Both the position numbers and the translations under genes were made by a program. DNA of 10,290 nt from Pleurotus djamor (Eukaryota > Basidiomycota > Agaricomycetes > Agaricales > Pleurotaceae), in the NCBI GenBank assembly GCA_029747585.1, contig JAPEVF010001391.1, positions 1 to 10,290 of the forward strand. Direction: 5' to 3'. The notes under the pieces were generated by a model. That model made no database searches and was not told the origin of the DNA. It saw nothing but the letters and a program-made list of their open reading frames with translations. Position 1 is the first letter of the stretch; the number at the start of each line of letters is the position of its first letter. Below are positions 1 to 8,519 of this stretch, in pieces.

Positions 1-1695
1 CACCGTATTCCCATTCCCATACGACTGGTACGGCCCCCCTGATGAATACACCAATGGTGGTGCGCTGCCGTACGAATTCTGAGGTGCACTGACAAATCCC
101 TCGCTCGTACTCATCCCAGGCCCTTGAGGTTCGGGGTACCCCGTCGCGCTTCTCTGATGAGGTCCTCGGACATAAGGAAGCGGCCTCTGAAGCGTCGTAC
201 TATGGTGACTCGCATTTCTTCTACCACCACGTCCTACGGCTGATGTCGCGGATCTCCGTAACCCCGAGTGCGTGTCATCGGACGTCGATGCGTCTTCACC
301 CCATGAAGCCCACGTCAATGGCCCTGTAAAAGCCTTGGCGTATTTCCGCCAACACGTCTTGCATGGATGCATAGGATCAGCATGTTTATATCCGGTATTA
401 TTACCTACCCCATCAGAAAAAGAAAAGAAACCATCAGTATACCGTTGTTTTGTATTTTACGAGATAAAGAATGTTTGCATACATTTTTCGCACTCGAAAC
501 CGTTTGGATACACGAGCACCCTGCCATCCCGCATCAATGGATGTCCAGGCGTAGGATGAAGCGTTGGACGGCCATCATTAGAGGGCCCCGCATTCTGAGA
601 CGCACCACGGCTTGGAGACGTAGTACGAGGCCGTGGTGGGAGGGCAGGAGGGTGGTTGGGTGGTGGTCCTGGAGGGGGAGCGTACTCTGACCTCACGCCA
701 GGCGGGGGACCGGGTGGTGGGGCATAAACACCCGGTGGCGGCCCAGGAGGAGGTCCATACGACGTCTGCGCGGGGGGACTCGACGGTAAATTAGGTGCAG
801 ACCTTGACGCCGAGTCTATATTCATATTCGCCATTCCTTCCGTCAACGACGCCGAATCCGAGCCCGAAGCATAAAAATCACGCGCAAAATCAGATGTGGG
901 CGCACGCGTAGGCGATGGGACATCGAGGCGAGGGGATTGAGGTGATGACACAGAGCGTGCGTGTTGTGGGTGGGAGGGTGGTGGTGGTGGTAAAGGAGTC
1001 CCCGTAGAATGGCGCGGCACAGTAGCATTATTAGGGTATGGTTGTGGCTGTCGTTGACCAGGGTAGGCGGACCAGCCACCGCCTCCTGTTCTAGCGGGTA
1101 CAACGATCGCAGGAGACACCTGACGATACGTCGTTGGTCTACTCATTTCTCGCGCCGTTACCGTTAACTGACGTTCCAGTTCATCCGCAAATTGTGTGAG
1201 TAAACCTAGAGGTCCTCTACTCCTCGATCGGTAATTCGACTGCGCACCATTACCACTCGACCAATTAGACGTAGACTGGCCAGTGGGTTGTGGTGTCAGA
1301 AACTGTTGTTGTGGGGGGCGTATTTGTTGATGAGGAGCCTGTTGGAACGGTCGACTCGGTCCATACTCTAATGTACTTTCCCCCTGACGGGCGTCTGCAG
1401 ATGGGGTATAAGCAGGTGGAAGTTCGGTGTCCAGGCCAAAATCATCGGCAGCAAGAGGTGGTGGGGGTGTAGCAGACTCTACACGCGTCTGTACCGATGG
1501 TGGATTCGCGTGATTGGAAGCAGTAGAGGGCGGATCGTTGGGTGCTGCGGGATTACCAGCATTATTTGGTCTTTGAGCCTCAGTTGCGGTTATCGGAGGT
1601 GGTTGAGAGTGTGAAGCGGGATCGAGAGACCCAGTGTTTGCAGGTGTCTGAGCATTAGAGCGAAATGGGTTGTTAGAGGACAGTTGGGTCGACAT
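1..1695 (-). CDS. Hua1-like proline-rich zinc-ribbon protein (3' end beyond window)
   Basis: Model: complement of exon 483-1695 and exon 1-404, with a 78-nt GT-AG intron at 405-482 that splits a zinc-ligand Cys codon. Splicing replaces a premature stop at 457-459 with the sequence CNNTGYKHADPMHPC. This completes a four-cysteine ribbon (C402, C405, C419, C422, then W423) resembling the C-terminal zinc ribbon of yeast Hua1. Other visible parts are an NPF motif (residues 9-11, the EH-domain ligand type), a PPAY motif (93-96, the WW/Rsp5 ligand type), a serine/proline-rich low-complexity middle, and repeated YAPPPGPPPGV-like blocks around 313-345 followed by ALPPRP, an SH3-ligand type. At least 539 residues are encoded, and the frame is open to the edge. 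Yeast Hua1 is cytoplasmic, linked to actin patches and to Rsp5-dependent endosomal sorting. An adaptor role here is inferred from motifs. The family call is fairly secure; the gene is much longer than the yeast protein because of its proline-rich region. Confidence 0.8.
405..482 (-). other. intron inside the zinc-ribbon codon of the Hua1-like gene
   Basis: Read on the minus strand, the donor GTATGC starts at 482 and the acceptor GGGGTAG ends at 405, with CTGAT branch-like sequences upstream of the acceptor. The first exon carries 404 codons plus one base. Joining that base to GT at 404-403 rebuilds the second Cys of the CxxC pair and continues in frame into the second CxxC. Confidence 0.85.
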
Positions 1696-1955
1696 GGATG
1701 AGTTACAAGGCGTTGAAAGAGATCGCAGCAGTGGTACACTGCGTCATCGGATACAAACATCATCACCAAATATTAGCACCGCCACACTGAAAGACGATCA
1801 CCGACAACGCCGAGGACAGTGCCAGAACCCCCATCACATACTTACTATAGGAATACATCAACCTCATGCTCAAGGCCCAATGGAAGCTGCAACAGCTTCA
1901 AGGCGCGTGACGCGAACTTTTGATCCTTGTTTCTGCGAATTGCTCCACCTCACAA
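1696..1955. promoter_or_regulatory. divergent intergenic region, presumed shared promoter
   Basis: These 260 bases separate the start codons of the Hua1-like gene (minus) and the kinase-receiver gene (plus), so both 5' UTRs and core promoters should lie here unless upstream non-coding exons exist. I see no convincing TATA box. The stretch is moderately AT-rich around 1765-1785. A stop at 1908-1910, in frame with the kinase ORF, bars a simple unspliced upstream extension of that gene. Confidence 0.5.
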
Positions 1956-4262
1956 ATGGCGACAGTATTAATGCAAGACGACTCGCCTACTGATCTGACG
2001 GGTTGTGTGGTTCGACAAGGACTCTATCCAGCTGCTCATGGAGGTTTCTCGGACATATGGATTGGCGGCTGGGAAGCTGAAGGAGAAACTGGAGGATTTC
2101 AAGGCCCGTTCCACAAGAAGGTACGTTCCAAGTAACACGAACTCTTGGGAGGATCACAGGCACCCACTCATCGTCATCATTCAACAAATACACAGCTGGC
2201 TATAAAAGTCTTGCGACCGCATTGCTACGATGACGAAGCTGAGAGGAAAAAAGTTGACAAGGTGATGACGTTCTTCATTATGACAGTTCAACAAGAGAAA
2301 GTCTCATCTCATCACGTCCCGTACTATCTTTCTAGCGATTACGACGTGAGCTCTGCGTATGGAAACCTCTACAGCATGCCAACGTAGTACCTCTGTATGG
2401 TACGGTGTCTGGTTATGGCCCGTACCTATCAATGGTTTCCCCTTGGATGGACAACGGGAACCTGAATAGTTATTTGCAGCAACATTCTACCGCCCTGACC
2501 CTGGCCGCGAGATTCAAGCTTGTACGTCTTTGTCTTCTTCGTCGTTTCACGCAGAAGAGAGAGTTGATGTCGGTATCATGCTAGTTATGCGACATATCCT
2601 CAGGCCTGCAATATCGTGAGTTACTCGATTCCTCCTTCCACCAATATGAGACCACTTGGTGTCAGTCCACCAACGGAACATCATCCACGGCGATCTCACT
2701 GGGGTGCGTATCTACCTATCTATCTATTTTTACCCCACATTCCATCTCACCCTTAACCCCCCTCGTCAAACCCCTTATCCATCTATCCAGGCAAACGTTT
2801 TGATCTCAGACGACGGCAGGGCCTGTCTTGGGGACTTTGGCATGTCCAAGATCATCGCAGAATTCCAAGGATCCTCCCACATGACCACTTCGATACACAC
2901 CAACCTACGATGGTCAGCACCAGAGGCATGCGGCATCGATTCAGATCCTTCTGTGACCTTCTTCACCGATGTCTATTCTTTCGGAAGTGTCATGTTACAG
3001 GTCCGTTGCCCTTTCATCTACACACTCCTACACAATTGGTTTTAGGGATTTAATTCATTCCGTTTGTTCCTGAATCGTGTATTAACAGGTGTTGTCGGGT
3101 CGTATTCCGTACCATTACCTCAAGTACGAACCACAGGTTCTACGGTGCCTCGTCAACCATATACGCCCACAAAGGCCAGCGGAGAACGTAACCGACATCT
3201 ATTGGGGTTTCATCCAACGTTGCTGGGTGGACAACCCCAGAGCACGGCCGGGCGTATCCGAAATCCTCGCTGCAATCACCTACTTCCACCATAATCTCCT
3301 GGACAGACCTACCTTATCTCCTTCGAGCTCCTGGATTGGTTCAGAAAACCTTGGAATACCGCGCAGCGTGGTCGTGCCGATCGCTCAAAATATCAATGCT
3401 AATACCAATACCTTGTTGCAGGTTGCTCAGGCCCAGGATTCGGCGTCACGCCCATACCACGATGCAGATGTTAAGCCTGTTTGGGCTGTATCCCCTAGGG
3501 TCTTGCTGGTGGACGACGACGCAGTGGTCCAGAAGCTTAGTACGAGGCTTCTCAGGATATTTGGGTGTATCATTGACAGTGCGACCGATGGGGCTGCTGC
3601 GGTGGACAAGATGAATAATGCTATTTACGATCTGGTTTTCATGGTACGTTATTCATTGAACGCTAATTTTGCACCGTTCTTCTTCACCCTACTAATTCAA
3701 CCGTTGGCGTTTCAAAGGATATCATGATGCCGAAACTCGATGGGGTGTCAGCAACCTGTTTGATCAGAAAATTCGACACGCTTACACCAATAATATCGAT
3801 GACGAGTAACTCCAACAACGCAGACGTTCTAATTTACTATGGCTCAGGTGTGCGCTTTCTCGCATATAGTGAATGCGAGCTCACCCACATAGCATAGGTA
3901 TGAATGATGTCCTGAGCAAGCCGTTTGACAAGGGACGCGTGTTGACAATCCTTGAGGTAAGTTGAAATGATTCATCCAAGTCCGTCGGGGTTTTATAATT
4001 AGATGGTGCCCTCCAGAAGCATCTGGTACACCTCAAGGCAATGCAGGGACTATCAGCTTCGTCCACATCATGTTCGTTTGCCCCCCCTTGCTCGCCATTA
4101 CCTACCATCCATACTGCGTCCGGACCTGGAGTTCAAGTTCATACGGACTTTCAAGGTTTGATAGATAGATGTTTGTCTATCTCCGCATCAGCTCCATCCC
4201 CTACTACCCCGGAGGTCGCTACGAATAGACCGAGCTTCCCTCAACGACTCGGCATCAGGTAA
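1956..4262 (+). CDS. TKL-type protein kinase fused to Skn7/Prr1-type receiver domain
   Basis: Model: exons 1956-2120, 2196-2261, 2336-2521, 2585-2615, 2666-2703, 2791-3000, 3089-3643, 3718-3847, 3898-3956 and 4017-4262. They total 1686 nt, in frame, giving 561 residues; all introns are GT-AG, 50-88 nt. Kinase domain, residues about 13-300: glycine loop GGFSDIW (29-35), AIK with Lys59, catalytic loop HGDLTGAN with Asp159, DFG (177-179), APE (205-207), and RCWVDNPRARP near the end. A linker leads to a receiver at about 369-485: acidic pair D374/D375, phospho-acceptor Asp418 in DIMMPKLDG, Thr446 in SMTS, Lys468 in SKPF. All key residues of both domains are present. The receiver closely resembles that of fungal Skn7/Prr1, but no HSF-type DNA-binding domain is present. 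Kinase activity toward Ser/Thr and phosphorelay input are inferred. The start ATG has an A at -3. The last codon lies at a transposable-element junction. Confidence 0.83.
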
Positions 4263-4297
4263 GGTAGGCGTCATCCATAATCGACTAACATCACGTG
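4262..4297 (+). repeat. left terminal inverted repeat
   Basis: This arm matches the reverse complement of 4723-4758 at 36 of 36 positions. It contains a CTAAC branch-point-like sequence and ends in the palindrome CACGTG. Its first A completes the TAA stop codon of the kinase-receiver gene. Confidence 0.9.
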
Positions 4298-4722
4298 TCG
4301 TCACACAGCAACCGCTCGAAATAGTAATTTCCAAGTAATTTCAACTTATAACTTCAATATCGGGGGATGGACGCAGATTAGAGGCTATCGCTTCCTCACA
4401 ACGCCATAAATTCTTGCAAAGTTGGTCCTGAGCCAGAAATTAGTGGACACACGGTTGTCCACACCGAGGAGTAGTTTTGTCCACTCAACACAGGGGCCCG
4501 TGACGAACCAGTGACAAATCACGAGATGATGGAGCTCCTGAATTCAATGCTTTTGGTACTAGTCACTTTTCAAATGTGTTCCTTGCTCTCAAACATACTT
4601 TTCGGGTACAAAAGGTAGTTTACTATACTTGTGGGGAAGCGATTGATCATTGAGGGCGTTTAAGATGGTCCAGATACAATTTTTNATTTTTATCTACTAT
4701 TTGGGCGACCGTCACACTTGCG

Positions 4723-4758
4723 CACGTGATGTTAGTCGATTATGGATGACGCCTACCT
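4723..4758 (-). repeat. right terminal inverted repeat
   Basis: Begins with CACGTG and ends with GCCTACCT just before the right-hand TA. It is an exact inverted copy of the left arm. Confidence 0.9.
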
Positions 4759-4762
4759 TATC

Positions 4763-4927
4763 GGCGGTTTACTTCCTCAATCGGGGCGAGGCTCTCTCGT
4801 AAATCATAAAGCGTAATGAGGTTCCTCCAATCTATGTATAATCAATTGTCTTCGCCCATGTAACACGTGTATGTAGTATGTAGTAGTCTTGTCGACGATG
4901 TAATATATTATGTGTCTAATTAGCCAG
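4763..4927. other. convergent intergenic region (3' ends of kinase-receiver and helicase genes)
   Basis: No gene is visible. Bases 4761-4809 look like the displaced old 3' coding end of the kinase-receiver gene: joined across one TA, the frame would stay open for 16 more codons to a TAA at 4807-4809. The rest, up to the helicase stop, is AT-rich (for example around 4900-4922), as expected of converging 3' UTRs. Confidence 0.5.
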
Positions 4928-7073
4928 TCATTGAGGTCCCAACTTCTCTTTCTTCAAAGCTATCTCATCTCGTAACATGGCAATGCGAGTGTCTAGCCTC
5001 GAAGACAAATCGATGGTACTGGTGGCGAGAGCGAAGGCCTGATCAAGCTTCTGGCTGGCCTTGTCTGCTCGCAGCTCTCTGTACCACTCGACGACCTTGG
5101 AGTGCGCTTCGATCTTTGATCGCTGGAAGCCGGTCACCTGCAGTCCCGATGGGCGCACTGCGCGGCTCAAGGCAACATACACCTGCCCTTTTTCAAAAAC
5201 GCCATCCAGATCAACCTTCAACCTGTCGATGGTCTGCCCTTGACTTTTGTGGATACTGATGGCGTAGGCGACGTTCAATGGAATCTGGTCCCGCCACGCC
5301 AAAGTTTTTCCTGAGGCATTGATGTGCCGGAAACGCTCTCGCATGAGCAGAATGGCCTCAGTTCCAACGCGATTCTTAAGGGGAAATGCGACGAGAGGAT
5401 ATACGTCGTCGTCTTTGAAGTGTCGTGCCAAGCATTGTTGGCTGAGGGCGGTATAGGCGGGTCGTTCATCCAGTGGCACATCTGAGCGGAGGATGGGTTG
5501 ACCGTTCGGATATACGCTAACGTTTCTTATATGAGACGACTGGTAGCCATCGGGGTCTGTGGATACGAGGTCGAACGGAGTATGGAATGATATGACCGTT
5601 CCTATGGACCCATTGACGAGACCGTCTCCTGCGGCGATGTTCTTCAAAAGCATCACCTGCGCCCCCTCCTTCAGTTCGAGGCGGGAGGGCGCCGTAATGT
5701 TCAAGAGGTGCTTCCAAGCGTCTGCACCCGAGCCCCCGTCGACTGAGTCGTAGACGAAGGTCGAGGATGGAAGCTCGGCCAAACGACGGCGATTTTCTTC
5801 GTCCACATCTATGCGGCGCGAATACAGGGCTACAGATTCCATTTTGTACGTCAAGCTATCGAGGACATCGGGGCGACAAGCGTTCATGCCTTGCTCACTG
5901 GTAGATGGCTCGACCGGGAGTTCTTCCCCATCCTCGCGATCGTGTAAGGGTTGGCTGAGCGAGAGGAAGAATGCGTTGGTGTCGTCGCTGACGGAGCCTT
6001 CTCTAATCTCCGTTAGAGCACGAATGAAGTCTTGGAAAGTTATTGTGATGAGCGCACAGCATTCTAGATTGGATTAGACGGCCCTACCAGGGTCATCTTG
6101 GCGATAGACGTTGCTCAAGATCACTGTGTTCTGGCTGCCGATGAATTCCCGCCATACATCGCTCTCGAACGCAAAGCGTGAGATTCCAGTGCTGGAGATG
6201 GGGGGAAGTTGGAAGAAGTCGCCACTCATGACCACCTTGGAGGAAATGTCCCATGAAATGTCGGCTATTTCGGTGCGAAGTGAACGTACTTGTATGCCAC
6301 CGAACATGCTATGGGCGTTTTGGCGGATTATGCACCCGACTTCCGAAAGTTTTTGGAAAAGGCATGAATCGATCATAGACACTGTGCGGCATAGGGTGAG
6401 CGGAAGGTACCAACTGTGTGCAACAATGCCAGGGTCTGACCTTCATCAATAACCAGCACTTTAGTGTCAATCCACCTCTTCAATGCCTTGGGGTCGCGTC
6501 TGATGGCTCTTACCAGCTGTTGTGTGGTCATTTCTGCTGAGTATACGCCAGACCATGAATGTATGGTGACGCCTGTCCGTGGAGTAGGCTGTAAATGGTA
6601 TTTGGGGGCGGCGACACGAGTTGAAATGGGCACACCTCCGATTGAACGCGCGGCTAACCCAGTGCTTGCAGTGATTGCGACTGCAGCGGGATTGCATGTA
6701 TANTTTTTTTCGTAGGGACGAAGTTATGGCGCGTAGCAGCATCGATTTGCCCGTTCCTTGTGGAAGGTCAGCTCGCGATGACTGCAGAAGAGGTGATCGT
6801 TTTGAGCTTGCCTGCGGCTCCGGTAAAGAAAACGTTGACTCCGTCATTTCGGACTCTATTGATAAGATCCGTCTGGACTTCGTCGAGTTGGACGGAGGTG
6901 GTGTTTCCCGCAAGGTCGGTAGCGTATACGGTAGCGCGAGGTTTGAAATAAGAGGTGATTTGGACGGTTGGAGTTTTCGTGTGCTTCACCTTGCTCTTCT
7001 TGACCTTTTTAGGTTTGGTGGATGACTGAACCATCGTCACAATGGCCGCGAGGGAGTTGGTCAGGAGACGCAC
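4928..7073 (-). CDS. PIF1-family 5'-3' DNA helicase
   Basis: Model (minus strand exons): 7073-6812, 6756-6636, 6572-6441, 6381-6290, 6235-6088, 6030-4928. Ignoring the N at 6703, they total 1857 nt, giving 618 residues. Visible parts in order: basic segment KPKKVKKSKVK (20-30, NLS-like); PCNA-box-like ITSYF (39-43); Walker A GAAGTGKS (85-92, Lys91); motif Ia ITASTGLAA (115-123); Walker B VLVIDE (166-171) followed by VSMID; motif III GDFFQLPP (207-214); RQ in VYRQDD (245-250); LKEGAQVMLLKN (371-382); HKSQGQT (512-518); GQVYVALSR (533-541). The C-terminus is charged and probably helical. The family unwinds DNA, G-quadruplexes and stalled forks in nucleus or mitochondria. No Helitron Rep domain is present. 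Met14 (codon at 7034) is an alternative start. It is divergent from the protease gene at 7204. Intron placement is set by motif continuity; donor GTCAGA of the third intron is weak. Confidence 0.88.
6703..6703. other. ambiguous base N in a homopolymer within the helicase exon
   Basis: The N adjoins a run of seven T. Counting it as a base shifts the helicase frame; leaving it out keeps the frame continuous from LRKK into YTCNPAAVAITASTG. It is therefore most likely an assembly placeholder and not a mutation. A similar N lies in the T run at 4685. Confidence 0.75.
6757..6811 (-). other. GC-AG intron splitting the Walker A motif
   Basis: On the minus strand the exon ends ...GCCGCAG and the intron begins GCAAGC at 6811 and ends CACAAG at 6757 (55 nt). 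Splicing joins GAAG to GTGKS, completing Walker A; without it the frame reaches a stop. No GT donor at this spot would rebuild the P-loop, so the non-canonical GC donor is the simplest reading. Confidence 0.75.
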
Positions 7074-7203
7074 TGACTCTGAGTGCAGTGGCGCATGATC
7101 ACGTGCGAGGCGACAAACAACACGACGCTCACGCCGTGGGATTTCTCCATCGAGTCCAAATCGGGAATAGCGCCCTACTCGCTTCTCACACGAGTATCAT
7201 CAT
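7074..7203. promoter_or_regulatory. divergent promoter between helicase and Ulp1-like gene, with CACGTG site
   Basis: Only 130 bases separate the two start codons. An E-box palindrome CACGTG lies at 7100-7105, next to TGATCA (7097-7102). No clear TATA box is seen. Shared control of the two genes is inferred from the spacing alone; the 5' UTRs must be very short unless transcripts start inside the other gene. Confidence 0.5.
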
Positions 7204-8519
7204 ATGGGTAGGCGTGTTTCCATCCCCGACTTCTTCATCGCCGTCGCGTCTGAGCCCACAGCGATACCGGCATTTCTGGGCGACGTGGAGGACGCTGAAA
7301 GGCGGTTGCATGCTTGGAAGTTCCCAAAACCGCCGGTCGACTTTGTGACATACCAATTGCACTTGGAGGCGCTGAAGGAGCGACGAGAGCTCTTGCATCA
7401 TGTGGAGGATTTGAAGCGCCAGATGGCGCGCCTGCTTGTGACGGAGATGGTGAAACCTTATCTGCGCAAACTGGGGCAGTGTGGCTGGCGGATAATCGGG
7501 ATGGAGAAGTTCGTGGCTGTGCAAATGTCGAATCTGGAAAAATCGCTGGTCCAATTTGTGAGCAAACCCTCACCACAGCTTGCGACTGCTTTGAACGGGG
7601 TAAGTTTTTGTTTCAATTTGCTTTGTAGTCGCTGAGCGGCCGCCTTTAGCTTCTAAGAAAGGCGTCGAAGGGTTGGACACATGACTCCGGCATGAATGAG
7701 GACTTGATCGGGCATCTCGCGAGTGGCCAGTGGCTTAACATGAGCTGTATCGACATCCTCGTGGAACTCGCCCTACCCTCTTCCAATTCCGAAGCGATGT
7801 TCATCTCGTCGGGAGCTTGGAACACTTTGATTGTTCCTGCGGTGCAGAGTGGTGAGGAGAAGGCCTGGGACAAGGTGTTTACGAGGAATCGCAAAGGGGA
7901 GGTGAGGTTTACATCCTAGTTTAGCAAGAGATCATGCTCACTGACGCGGTTGTCACAGCGCTTCGCACTAGAGCGCATGCAGGCCTGTCGTCGCATCCTT
8001 GTCCCCATCCATCGAGACGATCATTTTGCGCTTATGGTATTGAGCGTTCGTGACGGCGTGGTGACGATCTATGACAGCTTGTCACCCAAGGATTCGAAAC
8101 CGTTGGACAACAAGTACCGGGAGTCAGTCAAGGTACGGATGGATTAACTTGCGGAGCTCTCATGTCTCACCCTCCATGCAAGTATGCAATAGCCTTCGCC
8201 GAACGCGTGGCCCTTAGATACCCCATATTGGGGTGGAAGAATCCGACGTACCGAGATCCCGCAGTTAGAGTACGCTTTTCACGATCCCCGCTTATTGACA
8301 CATAGATGACGGGTAATCCAGCCACCCCAGCAGGAAAATTTCATCGACTGCGGTATCTTTGTCGTGATTTATGCAAGACATCTACTCAATCACGCGACGC
8401 TGGATGGGCTGATGGGGGGACATGCTCGGAGGAGTGTGGTTGACTATCGCTGGCGGTTTGCTTGCGAGTTTTTCCCCGAGTTGCAGATTAATTCTGCCCT
8501 AGCTCGGGTTGATGGATAA
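7204..8519 (+). CDS. Ulp1-like (C48) cysteine protease
   Basis: Model: exons 7204-7599, 7650-7901, 7959-8132, 8183-8269 and 8322-8519, total 1107 nt, giving 368 residues; introns are 50-57 nt with GT-AG ends. The C-terminal half has the SUMO/NEDD8-protease fold signature: WLN at 160-162, then catalytic His238 (DDHFALMV), Asp255 (TIYDSLS), oxyanion Gln307 in PPQQEN and nucleophile Cys313 in DCGIFVV. The order H-D-Q-C and spacing suit family C48, whose members mature or remove SUMO-like modifiers; the substrate here is unknown. The N-terminal 130 residues are helical and charged (for example ALKERRELLHHVEDLKRQMARLL without a known domain) and could be a targeting or coiled-coil part. The start at 7204 is the first ATG after an in-frame stop at 7168-7170. 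C48 domains occur in host enzymes and in several transposon families; no transposase is visible here. For the last intron, acceptor 8321 was preferred over 8330, which is also in frame. Confidence 0.85.

Larger units (their letters stand above)
4262..4758. mobile_element. MITE-like element with perfect 36-bp TIRs and TA target duplication
   Basis: The first 36 bases (4262-4297, beginning AGGTAGGCGTCATCC) are an exact reverse complement of the last 36 (4723-4758). The element is flanked by TA at 4260-4261 and 4759-4760, as expected for a TA target duplication of the Tc1/mariner type. Beyond the perfect arms, weaker similarity continues inward to an AAATAGTA motif on each side. No coding capacity is visible in the 497-bp element, so mobilisation in trans is inferred. 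It holds small inverted motifs (GTGGACA at 4443-4449 against TGTCCAC at 4456-4462, and TGTCCAC again at about 4479) and an ambiguous base at 4685 in a T run. Identical arms suggest a fairly recent insertion. I do not recognise the family. Confidence 0.85.

Noticed and set aside
843..1103. Minus-strand ORF of 86 codons with His and Pro runs
   Set aside because: It is a frame shadow of the proline-rich Hua1-like coding sequence.
2701..2790. TCTA-rich microsatellite and a readthrough ORF over 2656-3045
   Set aside because: The repeat is only a few units inside an intron, and the readthrough inserts residues between HGDLTG and ANVLI in the middle of the kinase catalytic loop.
4928..7073. Helicase region as a frameshifted pseudogene or Helitron remnant
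   Set aside because: Every frame change coincides with a short intron with usable ends that rebuilds a helicase motif, and the exons sum to a whole number of codons. No Rep/HUH motif or Helitron terminus was seen.
7186..7576. Two minus-strand ORFs opposite the protease N-terminal exon
   Set aside because: Antisense shadows; the plus-strand exon splices in frame into the C48 catalytic domain.
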